Shown here: positions 35,518 through 44,701 of the stretch, piece after piece
How positions within the stretch are numbered: position 1 is the stretch's first letter
How the letters are laid out: each line of letters begins with the position of its first letter
Assembly (NCBI RefSeq): GCF_016807185.1
Contig: NZ_JAEVYN010000001.1
Span: 434,001-498,000 of the forward strand
Reading direction: 5' to 3'
Origin: Leptolyngbya sp. Cla-17
Lineage (GTDB): Bacteria; Cyanobacteriota; Cyanobacteriia; Leptolyngbyales; Leptolyngbyaceae
Length of the DNA: 64,000 nucleotides
The notes under the pieces: generated by a model
The model's database searches: none
The model's input: the letters and a program-made list of their open reading frames with translations, nothing else
Told to the model about the DNA's origin: nothing
Program-made: the position numbers and the translations under genes

Positions 35518-36723
35518 TTACTTCTGAAGTTTGGCAAGAATTGTATTTTTGTAATAATGCAGAACAATTTGTTGATAGCCGACTCCGCGCTGTGCCAGAT
35601 TGTGAGCACCCCATTGGCTCATTCCAAGCCCATGACCATAGCCCCCACCTTTAATTTTGAAAGTAGAATTCGCCTGTTCCTTGCTCTTGGTTCCGGCTAC
35701 AGCGCCATCTGACAATACGGTGAATTTTGTGCTCTTCAACTGTAGGGCATTTCGTAACGCGTCTCCCGTCATTGTACGAGTTCCCGCATCGCCCACAATT
35801 CGCATGGTTCTCACCCGTCCATAGGGCGTGGTCTTCTCTGGTTCCATAGAAATAATATTACCGACTCCTGTGATCCGGGCACTCAATTCACTGCGAGAAA
35901 AAGTTTTTACCCATTCATATTCTGGGGAACCCTGGTCATAATCCGGCACAGCCTTGAGGTAAGGCAAGGGGCGCGTCCAAACGTTTTCAACGTTTTCGGT
36001 ATGCCCACCGGATGCCGAGTGAAACACTGCCTCAATGATTCGTCCCTGGTGAGTGAGCACCTCTCCTGCTGTGGCATTCACCGCAGTTTGGGTAGAACCC
36101 GTTTCATCTAAAATGCCTTTATAAACTTGCGATCTGACCGTGTCGCCCACATCGTATAGGCTGTTTGCTTTAGTCTGCCGCTGATACAAAGCATAGGAGC
36201 GGGCAACAACGGCTTGGGCTTTTAAGGATTCGATCGGCCAGGAGGGGAATATTTCTCCGCCCAAAACACTGTAAAGATATTGTTCCAGGTCAACATAGTT
36301 CACTGCGGTTAGCCCTTTGGCAGTGGGGATAACGCAGGTTTTACCGCGATACCAGCGATCGCCAATAAACACATATCCACCCCCCGTCGGCTCAATCCAA
36401 ATTTGGGTCGATTTCCAGCGATCCACTTTAACTTTGCCATTTTCGGATTGGGCAATAAAGGCATTCATCGCTGCAATTTCGCCTAAGTCACGCCCAGCGC
36501 TATCCCGCACCAATGCCCGTGTAGAACTGCCAACGGTCACTTGGGGCACCGCTTCTTCAATGCCAACACGCATTTCTACGCTTGCTTGAGCAGGAGCTGC
36601 GATCGCAACACAGCACGCTATAGAGAACCACCAAGTTTGCTTACCAAACTGAATCAAAGAGTTTTTGTAAAATAGCAAAGTCTGGGGGAAACCTTTTAGC
36701 TGCATCTGTTTAATTCTCCTCAT
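35518..36723 (-). CDS. SpoIID/LytB-domain protein
   Basis: A 401-residue exported protein with a signal-type hydrophobic segment at about 30-48 ending APAQA. The SpoIID domain (about 150-390) shows GGEIFPSWPIESLKAQAVVA, then GEVLTHQGRIIEAVFHSASG, and ends KIKGGGYGHGLGMSQWGAHN. Bacillus SpoIID is a lytic transglycosylase on denuded glycan; cyanobacterial homologues presumably act on peptidoglycan in the periplasm, which is inference. Confidence 0.88.
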   Translation of the reverse strand: MRRIKQMQLKGFPQTLLFYKNSLIQFGKQTWWFSIACCVAIAAPAQASVEMRVGIEEAVPQVTVGSSTRALVRDSAGRDLGEIAAMNAFIAQSENGKVKVDRWKSTQIWIEPTGGGYVFIGDRWYRGKTCVIPTAKGLTAVNYVDLEQYLYSVLGGEIFPSWPIESLKAQAVVARSYALYQRQTKANSLYDVGDTVRSQVYKGILDETGSTQTAVNATAGEVLTHQGRIIEAVFHSASGGHTENVENVWTRPLPYLKAVPDYDQGSPEYEWVKTFSRSELSARITGVGNIISMEPEKTTPYGRVRTMRIVGDAGTRTMTGDALRNALQLKSTKFTVLSDGAVAGTKSKEQANSTFKIKGGGYGHGLGMSQWGAHNLAQRGVGYQQIVLHYYKNTILAKLQK

Positions 36724-37195
36724 ATCTTGTGGATTGACTGTTTGCGTTCTCTTTAATCGTTAAAACCCAAACAACAGACGGCAAACAACAATCAACCGTT
36801 GCCTAGAAAATCTGATTGATTAAAAGGTCTAACTGAAACTCGACCCAAAACTCCCTCAGGCTTTTTTCCAAACCTTTACGGCAACGTTGCTTAATGTAAC
36901 TCAATTTCTTTACACAGGAGCTTTTTGATTCACCGGAAGATCTGACTTCATGGAATGAGTGGATTTAGGCTCATTCACCAGATATACGGTGACGTTCTGA
37001 AAATATTGATTAAAGCAACCTCATCTAGCGTTCCAAAAAGCTTTGTAAAATTTCTTGAAGCTATCAAAGCGCCTTGACCTTGTAGGATGCTCCTTTCTAT
37101 CCAACTAACGAGACGCAAATTACGGTCACTTTGCTCCCAACTATTGCAAAAATGTCACTATAGGTTAGGTCGGCAGTGAAGTAGGAACGAGGCTC
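36724..37195. other. 470-bp gene-free region between divergent genes
   Basis: Holds the promoters of the SpoIID gene and rnz. A 7-bp stem, GAATGAG/CTCATTC, lies near 36954-36977. No RNA gene or ORF is convincing. Confidence 0.45.
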
Positions 37196-38155
37196 GTGCA
37201 GATTACTTTTCTTGGAACCAGTTCTGGAGTGCCGACACGAAGCCGCAATGTGTCAAGTGTCGCGCTGAGACTCCCCCAACGAGCTGAAATGTGGCTGTTT
37301 GACTGTGGCGAAGGCACTCAGCACCAGGTGCTTCGCAGCGAACTAAAAGTCAGCCAATTAACCCGCATTTTTGTCACTCACATGCACGGCGATCATATTT
37401 TTGGATTAATGGGTCTGTTGGCAAGCTGCGGTTTAGCTGGAAATGTAAAACACGTTGATATCTACGGTCCGCCGGATCTAGAGGAATATCTCAAAGCTTG
37501 CCGTCGTTATTCTCAAACTCATTTTTCCTACCCTGTGAAGGTCCATACCGTCACTCCTGGCGTGGTTTACGAAGATGAAGAATATACAGTAAGCTGCCAA
37601 TTGCTCAAGCATCGGGTGCCTGCTTTTGGCTATCGGGTGATCGAAAAAGATCAGACGGGACATTTTGATGTGGAAAAAGCCGCCGCTTTGGGTATTCCAT
37701 CGGGTCCACTCTACGGCAAGCTCAAGCGGGGAGAACAGGTTGTGCTGCCTGATGGCAGGCGAGTGAATGGGGCAGATTTTTGTGGGCCGACTTTAACTGG
37801 GCGTAAGCTGGTGTATTGTACCGACACTGTTTTTTGCGATTCAGCCATTGAGTTGGCACAAGATGCGGATGTGCTGATCCATGAGGCAACTTTTGCTCAT
37901 CAAGATGCAGAGCTTGCTTATCAGCGGTTACATTCCACTTCGACAATGGCGGCGCAAGTGGCTTTGGCAGCCCAAGTGCAGCAGTTGATTATTACTCACC
38001 TCAGCCCCCGTTATGCTCCAGGCAATGCGATTGAACCAAAGGATCTGTTGATGGAAGCACGATCGATTTTTCCAAACACAGAAATGGCGGCAGACTTTCT
38101 GACGGTGAATATTCCGCGCCGACACCAGCGCAGCCTGTCGGCGCGGAAGAATTAG
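37196..38155 (+). CDS. rnz: Ribonuclease Z
   Basis: A 319-residue metallo-beta-lactamase-fold endonuclease that trims tRNA 3' ends. The zinc motif HxHxDH is in VTHMHGDHIFGLMG; other ligands lie in LKHRVPAFGYR, YCTDT and ITHLSPRY. Since the tRNA-Phe gene in this window lacks an encoded CCA, 3' processing by such an enzyme is needed. The start is GTG with GAGG a few bases upstream. Confidence 0.95.
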   Translation: MQITFLGTSSGVPTRSRNVSSVALRLPQRAEMWLFDCGEGTQHQVLRSELKVSQLTRIFVTHMHGDHIFGLMGLLASCGLAGNVKHVDIYGPPDLEEYLKACRRYSQTHFSYPVKVHTVTPGVVYEDEEYTVSCQLLKHRVPAFGYRVIEKDQTGHFDVEKAAALGIPSGPLYGKLKRGEQVVLPDGRRVNGADFCGPTLTGRKLVYCTDTVFCDSAIELAQDADVLIHEATFAHQDAELAYQRLHSTSTMAAQVALAAQVQQLIITHLSPRYAPGNAIEPKDLLMEARSIFPNTEMAADFLTVNIPRRHQRSLSARKN

Positions 38156-38212
38156 GAACGGTATATGGGTAATACTGGGGCGATCGCTGAGCCACATATA
38201 CACATCTGAAAA

Positions 38213-38372
38213 TATGCGGAAAGATTCTGCCTATCCATCCAAAACGGCTTACTATACGGAAAAATTCCGCCTATCTAGCTGATTAGATGTGTTACACGGA
38301 AACTTTCTATCTATTCACCCATTTCGGGGTGTTATGTGGAAACTTTCTCTCTAATAGTAGTTAGACCGCTGA
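38213..38372. repeat. Four 40-bp tandem repeats upstream of the CadD-type gene
   Basis: Units begin at 38213, 38253, 38293 and 38333, exactly 40 bp apart. The first 22 or so bases are conserved (TATRCGGAAA-nnTTC-yrCCTATC); the last 18 vary. Unit 2 contains the palindrome CGGAA-AAA-TTCCG. The array fills the middle of the 385-bp gap between rnz and the CadD-type gene and ends 168 bp before its ATG. Spacing of nearly four helical turns would put repeated sites on one DNA face. Confidence 0.8.
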
Positions 38373-38540
38373 ATTATCAGTGGGGCAGTGATTTGAGGTG
38401 CATCTGTTAAAAGTTAGCGTCCAACCTTCTTGAGTTATTTACTGATAAGGCTAGATTTTGAGATGGGCAGTAGGGAGGGATCGCAGTATCAGCGTTAGCA
38501 AATCAAGACGATACTGATACTTCTGTAATAATTTTGATTC

Positions 38541-39197
38541 ATGAATAAGATTTTTCTGGCGGTCATTGAGGGAGGCATTGCTTTTGCTGCTACTAACGTA
38601 GATGACTTCGTCATTCTGCTGCTATTTTTTGCTCAGGTTAACGCGACGTTTCGCCCCCACCATATCGTTAGCGGGTCATACTGGGGATTTGCCGCACTCA
38701 TTGCCTTAAGCTCAGTTGGCTTTTTCGGTGGATTGGTCGTATCATCTACATGGATTGGATTATTGGGAATTCTGCCGATTATTCTTGGCATCAAACAACT
38801 TGTGCAACGAGAACAAGAAGATGCACAAGTACAAGATGTGACTAATGAATCTTTTCCCCGATCCAATCGGCATCCATTAGTAGTAGCGCTAACGAAATTA
38901 CTTCATCCCCAAGCCTATAAAGTTGCAGCCGTCACCTTTGCTAACGGTGGGGATAATATTGGGATTTATGTACCATTGTTTGCAGCAAGCGATGCAATAG
39001 CATTAGGAGTTATTCTGAGTGTCTTTTTCCTACTCAAAGGTGCATGGTGCTATACCGCTTATCGGTCAGCTCAGAATTCTAGGATTGCTTATGTTTTAGC
39101 TCGATATGGTCGTACAGTTGTTCCGTTTCTTCTAGTTGGCTTGGGGTTATTTATTCTATGGAAAAACGGTACATTCGATTTATTAATTGGGGAGTGA
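38541..39197 (+). CDS. CadD-family cadmium resistance / small-molecule transporter
   Basis: A 218-residue inner-membrane protein with about six helices. The CadD/LysE-like signature is in GIAFAATNVDDFVILLLFFAQ near the start and FANGGDNIGIYVPLFA after the central loop. The acidic residues Asp-Asp and Asn-Gly-Gly-Asp-Asn are conserved in CadD. Staphylococcal CadD gives cadmium resistance; the cyanobacterial substrate is unproven. No CadC/ArsR regulator gene is adjacent, but the tandem repeat array upstream could hold operator sites. Confidence 0.87.
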   Translation: MNKIFLAVIEGGIAFAATNVDDFVILLLFFAQVNATFRPHHIVSGSYWGFAALIALSSVGFFGGLVVSSTWIGLLGILPIILGIKQLVQREQEDAQVQDVTNESFPRSNRHPLVVALTKLLHPQAYKVAAVTFANGGDNIGIYVPLFAASDAIALGVILSVFFLLKGAWCYTAYRSAQNSRIAYVLARYGRTVVPFLLVGLGLFILWKNGTFDLLIGE

Positions 39198-39442
39198 AAA
39201 ATCAGTATTCTGCGATTGCGCGATCTAACAACCATGTTGCAGCGGACGGTATCAAGATCTTGTCAGGGATGCAAAGGTACTCTGCTGCCGCTGACCAGGA
39301 ACGTTATCTCGTCAGACCCGAAAGCAAGGTTAGGTTCTAGATGAGTTTGCCTTTGGAACGGCAAGGAGTATGAGGCAAGTTTGAAGAGTCGAAAGTGTTA
39401 GCTGTTGGCAAGACTTTGCAAGCGATCGCGAGTTGGGAAATC

Positions 39443-39997
39443 TCAGCGTTGAATTGTGTCCTTCAGCGATGTGCCTAGCTGACTCAAGTTCAATGCATAG
39501 CCAGCAGTGACGAGGTAAGTCGTATCCGCGATCGCGCTGATTTGGCGGGTGAGATGACCCAGGCGATCGCGAAAGATGCGTCCCAAAGGATAGGCAGGCA
39601 CCACTCCCCAACCGGTTTCTTCTACCACCAAAATGACGGTATTAGAAGTAGATTGGAGGCTGGCAAGCAGAGTTTGCGCTGTTTTTTCCCAGTCATCTTC
39701 AGGTTGATCCAAACAGTTTGTTAGCCAAGTACCCAAAGAATCCACCAGCAAACAATGGGCAGCGGGTGCGGTGTGAATTGCTGCTGCCAAGTCAAGCGGC
39801 ACGGGTTGGGTGAGCCAGTTTTTTGGACGGCGATCGCGGTGACGTTGAACTCGCGCTTGCCACTCCAGATCGGTTGGGTCGAGTTGGGATGTTGCCACAT
39901 AGATCACCGGGTCACTGACTTGAGCGGCTAATTCTTCTGCCCATTCACTCTTACCCGAACGGCTCGGTCCGGTGACCAAAACGAGATTTCTTGACAT
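39443..39997 (-). CDS. cobU: Adenosylcobinamide kinase / guanylyltransferase CobU
   Basis: A 184-residue bifunctional enzyme of cobalamin lower-ligand assembly, from ATG 39997 (MSRNLVLVTGPSRSGKS). Walker A GPSRSGKS, then YVATSQLDPTDLEWQARVQR, the guanylylated-His region RHRDRRPKNW, and VVEETGWGVVPAYPLGRIFR. The usual NEVG is EETG. No cobalamin riboswitch fits in the short upstream gap, and other cob genes are not adjacent. Confidence 0.93.
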   Translation of the reverse strand: MSRNLVLVTGPSRSGKSEWAEELAAQVSDPVIYVATSQLDPTDLEWQARVQRHRDRRPKNWLTQPVPLDLAAAIHTAPAAHCLLVDSLGTWLTNCLDQPEDDWEKTAQTLLASLQSTSNTVILVVEETGWGVVPAYPLGRIFRDRLGHLTRQISAIADTTYLVTAGYALNLSQLGTSLKDTIQR

Positions 39998-40121
39998 AAA
40001 CTCTAGAAAAGTGTTGAAAATTGTGCGTGATATAGTCTGCAAATAGCCAATTTGAGTGTTTACTATAAGCGGGATGGTTTAAAGAATTGATGTTAGTTTC
40101 GGAATAAGAGAGTAGGTTGCA

Positions 40122-40706
40122 ATGAAACCAGATCTGAAACGAATAGAAGCCGCCCTCCAACAAATGGATGTTCACACGGTAGAACAATCTCTATTTTCTG
40201 AACCGTGGACAACAGCAGCCCATCTATCCCTGCCATTTTACTCGGCAGATGACAACATTGCAGTAGAGGAAGCGATCACAGAACCTCTCTCTATGCCCTT
40301 TGCTACACCGCCCTCTGCAAATTCCGCTTGGAATTTACCAGTCAATGCTGCTTTATCAGTCAGCTTGTTGCAGGAACTGCAAACAACCGTAGGCGGTTGG
40401 CAAACCGTTTTGCAAACGATGACTCAGCAAATTCAAGCCATCTACGCAGAAGGACCCATGGTAGACGGATGGATAAAAACAGAGGAAAATGGCGGTGGCT
40501 ATCAACTCTGCGGGATTAGCGAAGCAGGGCAACCCTGGGTGCGTGATTGTCCGGCGGAGCAAGTGCCCGATGTGAGTTTGGCGATCGCTCGCTATCAACG
40601 CTTTCAACAGATCCTAAGCCGTAAACGTAAGCTGGAGAGCCGCCTAGCTCAATTGACCGAAGTCTTAATCGAGCTACATGGACAGGTGCTTGACTCAGAC
40701 CCTTAA
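40122..40706 (+). CDS. Conserved protein of unknown function
   Basis: A 194-residue soluble protein. Residues 1-75 are low-complexity, Ser/Pro-rich; residues about 80-185 are helical, with GPMVDGWIKTEENGGGYQLC in the middle and a charged helix RYQRFQQILSRKRKLESRL. Not recognised. Divergent from cobU and followed by a hairpin terminator. Confidence 0.65.
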   Translation: MKPDLKRIEAALQQMDVHTVEQSLFSEPWTTAAHLSLPFYSADDNIAVEEAITEPLSMPFATPPSANSAWNLPVNAALSVSLLQELQTTVGGWQTVLQTMTQQIQAIYAEGPMVDGWIKTEENGGGYQLCGISEAGQPWVRDCPAEQVPDVSLAIARYQRFQQILSRKRKLESRLAQLTEVLIELHGQVLDSDP

Positions 40707-40724
40707 TTAACGAACCTTAATCAA

Positions 40725-40764
40725 CCACAGCCTCGCATCGGTTAAAAGAGGCTGTGGCTCTATT
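40725..40764 (+). terminator. Rho-independent terminator
   Basis: CCACAGCCTC and GAGGCTGTGG pair perfectly around a 13-nt loop, followed by CTCTATTTATT. It lies 18 bp after the stop of the unknown gene and before the PilT-like gene. Confidence 0.7.
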
Positions 40765-40793
40765 TATTGCTTCTCATATTGCATAACACCGCT

Positions 40794-42293
40794 ATGACTG
40801 CCACTCAAGTTTCTGCTGCACCTCAGCTTAATACTCCTACTTCCATCCGGCAGATTATACAAGATGCCTGCGATCGCTGTGCCTCCGTGATTTATCTGCA
40901 AATTGGTCGCCCTCCGTTTTATCGAATCAACGGCGAAATGCTACCCCAAGGGCATTTTTCTACAGTTACTGCCGATCTGTTTCAGCATTATCTCCAGGAA
41001 GTGCTTTCGCCCCAACAAATTCAGCACTACGCCACCACTCGTAAGTTAGATAGCGAGGCGCGAATTCAGGGATTTATGCAAGGGCGAATTATTTGTGCGC
41101 CTACGGCTCAGGGAACTGATTCTTTGCGACTTTATAGCATCGTTTTAGACGAACCAGATGTAGAGGTTTTGAAACACGGCACCGTACGCGGCATGGTGGA
41201 AGATGCCTTTAAGCAAAAAGCCTCAGACATTCATCTGCAAGTTGGCGAAGCACCCCGATTTCGGATTCAGAGCAAAATGGTGCTTCAGGCATCCTATGGT
41301 CGGGTGACGATCGCCCAGTTTGAAGAGTTTTTGGTTGAGCTGCTTACTCCCGCCCAGCGCGAAAAGTTTCAAGCCCATCAAGAGTTAGATACGGCTGTTT
41401 TATATGAAGGGTTAGTGCGGTGTCGAGTCAACTGCGCTCAGTCGATGATGGGCGGCTCCATGGTACTGCGATTGATTTCATTAGACGTGCCGACACTGAA
41501 AAAGCTGAACTTGCCAACTGTGCTCGGTTACTTAGCGGAAGAACGACAGGGTTTAGTGTTGATTACTGGATCAGTCAACTCCGGCAAATCGACCTCTTTG
41601 GCGGCAATGCTGCGGCATGTGAATGACTTATATCCTCGTAAGATTGTCACCATTGAAGACCCAATCGAGTATGTGCATACGTCAAATCAATCGTTGTTTA
41701 CTCAGCGTGAAGTTGGGCTGCACACTCAAGAATTTAAGGATGCACTGCGAGCAGCGCTGCGCCAAGACCCAGATATTATTCTGATTGGGGAAATGCGCGA
41801 TCGCGAAACCGTAGATACTGCCATCCGCGCTTCCTTAACCGGACATCTAGTTTTAGGCACCCTGCATACTAAAGGAGCCGTAAATGCTGTCAAACGTCTG
41901 CTGAACTTCTACAGTCCCGAAGAACAGGAAAACGTTCGCATCCAAATTGTGGATGCCCTGAATGCGGTGATTGCTCAAGCCTTGGTGCCGACTACCCAAG
42001 GCGGGCGGATTGCTGCTCTGGAAATTATGGTTAACACAGCAACCATTCGCGACTATTTGCTAAAAGGCAATTTTGATGAGATCCATTTGCTGATGGAAGA
42101 AGGGGTGGACAGCAGCCAAACCCTTAACCAGGCAATATATGACCTGCATGAATCAGGCACAATCAGTACAGCAGATGCGCTATCGGCATCCCTAGCTCCC
42201 GATGATCTCGCTTATATGCTAAAGAACTTTGTTCGTCGTTCAAGCCGTTCAGGGTTGATGACGACCGATTACAACAATCGTTCTGCTTCTTAA
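40794..42293 (+). CDS. PilT/PilU-like ATPase with duplicated N-terminal domain
   Basis: About 499 residues from ATG 40794. The C-terminal half is a PilT-type motor: Walker A GSVNSGKSTS (unusual for GPTGSGKTT), Walker B DPDIILIGEMRDRET and the His box TLHTKGA. The PilT N-terminal PAS-like domain occurs twice: ACDRCASVIYLQIGRPPFYR and, about 120 residues on, AFKQKASDIHLQVGEAPRFR. The retraction motif AIRNLIREGK is replaced by TIRDYLLKGN, closer to PilU-type accessory motors. It probably modulates pilus retraction with the main PilT. It stands alone, convergent with recJ. Confidence 0.9.
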   Translation: MTATQVSAAPQLNTPTSIRQIIQDACDRCASVIYLQIGRPPFYRINGEMLPQGHFSTVTADLFQHYLQEVLSPQQIQHYATTRKLDSEARIQGFMQGRIICAPTAQGTDSLRLYSIVLDEPDVEVLKHGTVRGMVEDAFKQKASDIHLQVGEAPRFRIQSKMVLQASYGRVTIAQFEEFLVELLTPAQREKFQAHQELDTAVLYEGLVRCRVNCAQSMMGGSMVLRLISLDVPTLKKLNLPTVLGYLAEERQGLVLITGSVNSGKSTSLAAMLRHVNDLYPRKIVTIEDPIEYVHTSNQSLFTQREVGLHTQEFKDALRAALRQDPDIILIGEMRDRETVDTAIRASLTGHLVLGTLHTKGAVNAVKRLLNFYSPEEQENVRIQIVDALNAVIAQALVPTTQGGRIAALEIMVNTATIRDYLLKGNFDEIHLLMEEGVDSSQTLNQAIYDLHESGTISTADALSASLAPDDLAYMLKNFVRRSSRSGLMTTDYNNRSAS

Positions 42294-42294
42294 A

Positions 42295-42318
42295 GAAGGA
42301 GGCGGATTCCTCCACTTC
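42295..42318. terminator. Hairpin between convergent genes
   Basis: GGAGG and CCTCC flank a 6-nt loop, with GAAG/CTTC outside, immediately after the PilT-like stop and before the recJ stop. It may stop transcription from both sides. Confidence 0.55.
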
Positions 42319-42323
42319 TCATA

Positions 42324-44699
42324 TCAACCTTGAAAGCTCGCTAGGGCGCGAATCACCGTGATAGGGACTTGACAGAAGTATTGACGACGAAATTGATCTT
42401 CTCTGACAGCGTTGAGAAAGTCTTGAACCGCTTCACTCAAGACTGAGGTAGATTCTATGGACGGCGCGCTTCCCGTAGGAATTGTTTCACGAATCGCTTC
42501 GCCCGTAATTGCAAAGGCTTGGTCTTGATGCTGAACTTCAAAATTGAGTAGGGCTAGGGTTTTGAATCCAAGCTGTAAGGCGTGATCGCTTAGTTCCAAC
42601 TTATCTAATAATTGTTGACGAGTCGCGGTCTGTCCGGTACGGCTGAGGTACTTGGCAATACCAACCAGGGTTTGCCAAATAATCATAGGCGGTTGTGGCG
42701 TTGGCAGCGTGTAAGCGATCACCAGCGATCGCTGCTCCTGTTGGGCGCGCCGAACCCACACCTGAAATTCTGTCCAGCTAGTGGGAACTTGCCGCAGCAC
42801 TAAAGGCATTCTTCCAGCGACCTGCTGCTGTTGCATATTGGCGGCAATGGTTGTCTTATCCAATCCCCGCCAATCCAGCAAATCATCTGCCAGCATAGAA
42901 TCTTGAGTCTGCATGGATTCTTGTGGGCGAACCGCCACAATCCGCACTTCATAGCGACGCTCATAGGTATTGCTGTCTAGCTCCACCACCAGATCACAGC
43001 GTCCCTGAGGAATTTCATCGCGATAGTGCCCCCACCACACGCCCGGAAACGGCTGCTCTGTGGAATCATCCCGCAGTTCAAACTCCGTTTTGATATATTG
43101 CACCTTGCCACCGCGCCGATCCTTGATGTTCTTGTTCCAGGCTTTTTCAAACCAACAGTTTTGAATCAGCAGCTTTGGGCTGGGATTACCCATACCGCAC
43201 GGTTCTAGCAGCTTTAGCTCTTGAAACAACTCCTTGCCAAGCTCAGCGACTGTCACGGTTAGATCGATTTGAAGCGTAGGGGCGATCGCCCCTGTTTCTA
43301 TCTGCCGCAACTCCTGATTAATCGACTCTGCAAACAGCAGCACGTTTTCTACAGGTAAACTTAGCCCTGCCGCAAACGGATGCCCGCCAAACCGATGCAG
43401 CAAGTGCGCCTGTCCCTTCACCAGTTGATACAAATCGATATTATTCACCGAACGAGCAGAACCACGGGCAAGAGGGGTGCGGAGCGCAGAGTTTGAGGTC
43501 TGGGGTTCTGTGCTAAGCAAAATCGTGGGTCTGCCATACTCTTGGGCGATCTGTCCAGCGACAAGACCCAATACGCCAAGTTGCCATTGCTCATCGGCAA
43601 GCACAATCACGCGGGTCGTGGAAAGATCGAGTTGGGTCAGCCGTGCCGTGACTTGCTGCGCCACTTCTTTTTGCAGAGCTTTGCGACGAGCATTGGCAAG
43701 TTCTGTCGCTTCGGCAAGCTGGGTACAGAGGTGCGCGTCTTGGCTAGTCAGCAGTTCTACACAAAAATGGGCATCACCTTGAATACGGCTGACGGCGTTG
43801 ATGCGAGGACCCAGACCAAAAGAAATATCGGTGGGGCGATCGCCGGTGCGCTTGCAAAATTCCAGCAGTTTTGCCACACCAGGGCGGGTCATGGTGATCG
43901 AATTGCTCTGTTTCTGCAATTGTTCGATGCCTATCTGCGCCAGATACCGACAGTCGCCCTTCAGTTCCACTAGGTCAGCAATCAGCCCGATCGCCACCAG
44001 ATCCAACAGTTCAACTAAGGGTTTTTGCGGCACCTCCGGCAATGTTTCATATAGCGCCTCCACGAGCTTGTAGGCAACCGCCACACCCGACAAACTCGCC
44101 AGTGGATGAGTCGCTTCTAGGTAACGTGGATTGATAATGGCGACAACCGGGGGGCGATCGCTGGGCAGAGTGTGATGATCGGTGACAACCACGTCCATGC
44201 CAAACTCACGGGCGATCGCAATTTCTTCCAAATTCGTGCTGCCCGTATCGCAAGTCACGATCAAGCGACAGCCCTTGGTATGCAGATATTCCAGCCCTTG
44301 CCGAGATAGCCCGTGAGATTCCGTCAGGCGATTGGGAATGTAGTACAGCAAGGTTTCCTGCGGCGTAAAAAATTGCCCCAAACCATCCCACAACACCGAC
44401 GTGGCAGTCACGCCATCTGCATCAAAATCACCCCAAATCGCCACAATTTCCTGATTCCGCCGCGCCTGCTTTAACCGCGCGATCGCGTGATGCATTTCCT
44501 CACCAAAGGCAAACGGACTTGTCGGCACATACTCAGCCGGATTCAAATACCCTGCAAGTTGGTCAATATTCTGAATGCCGCGCTGCCAAAGCAACTGTGC
44601 TAAGTATCCCTGACTCGTCGGAACGATTTGCTTTACCGCCGCCACAAACCAATCTGGTGACCCAGATGTTTGAACGTGCCATTGAATCGCTTGGGGCAT
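42324..44699 (-). CDS. recJ: Single-stranded-DNA-specific exonuclease RecJ
   Basis: A 791-residue DHH-family 5'-3' exonuclease for recombination and repair. DHH motifs: DFDADGVTATSVL, CDTGSTN, VVTDHHTLPSD and GVAVAYKL. The DHHA1 part has FGGHPFAAGLSL. A long C-terminal OB-fold and a cyanobacterial extension follow (from about 550). A dispersed palindromic repeat appears to be inserted in frame near the C-terminus (GEAIRETIPTGSAP). ATG 44699 lies 2 nt after the acetyltransferase stop; GTG 44702 is the alternative. Confidence 0.95.
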   Translation of the reverse strand: MPQAIQWHVQTSGSPDWFVAAVKQIVPTSQGYLAQLLWQRGIQNIDQLAGYLNPAEYVPTSPFAFGEEMHHAIARLKQARRNQEIVAIWGDFDADGVTATSVLWDGLGQFFTPQETLLYYIPNRLTESHGLSRQGLEYLHTKGCRLIVTCDTGSTNLEEIAIAREFGMDVVVTDHHTLPSDRPPVVAIINPRYLEATHPLASLSGVAVAYKLVEALYETLPEVPQKPLVELLDLVAIGLIADLVELKGDCRYLAQIGIEQLQKQSNSITMTRPGVAKLLEFCKRTGDRPTDISFGLGPRINAVSRIQGDAHFCVELLTSQDAHLCTQLAEATELANARRKALQKEVAQQVTARLTQLDLSTTRVIVLADEQWQLGVLGLVAGQIAQEYGRPTILLSTEPQTSNSALRTPLARGSARSVNNIDLYQLVKGQAHLLHRFGGHPFAAGLSLPVENVLLFAESINQELRQIETGAIAPTLQIDLTVTVAELGKELFQELKLLEPCGMGNPSPKLLIQNCWFEKAWNKNIKDRRGGKVQYIKTEFELRDDSTEQPFPGVWWGHYRDEIPQGRCDLVVELDSNTYERRYEVRIVAVRPQESMQTQDSMLADDLLDWRGLDKTTIAANMQQQQVAGRMPLVLRQVPTSWTEFQVWVRRAQQEQRSLVIAYTLPTPQPPMIIWQTLVGIAKYLSRTGQTATRQQLLDKLELSDHALQLGFKTLALLNFEVQHQDQAFAITGEAIRETIPTGSAPSIESTSVLSEAVQDFLNAVREDQFRRQYFCQVPITVIRALASFQG
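42463..42505. repeat. Dispersed repeat inside recJ
   Basis: The stretch GCGCTTCCCGTAGG plus AATTGTTTCACGAATCGC matches the hairpin after mraY (48462-48493) at 26 of 32 positions. Inside recJ it encodes about 14 residues (near GEAIRETIPTGSAP) in a poorly structured linker. Confidence 0.6.
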
Positions 44700-44701
44700 C
44701 A

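Noticed and set aside
38213..38372. A degenerate CRISPR array
   Set aside because: The conserved part varies too much between units, only four units exist, and no cas gene is nearby; the Cas4-like nuclease at 45 kb has a different context.
39998..40121. Cobalamin riboswitch before cobU
   Set aside because: The gap is only about 120 bp between divergent starts and shows no riboswitch core.
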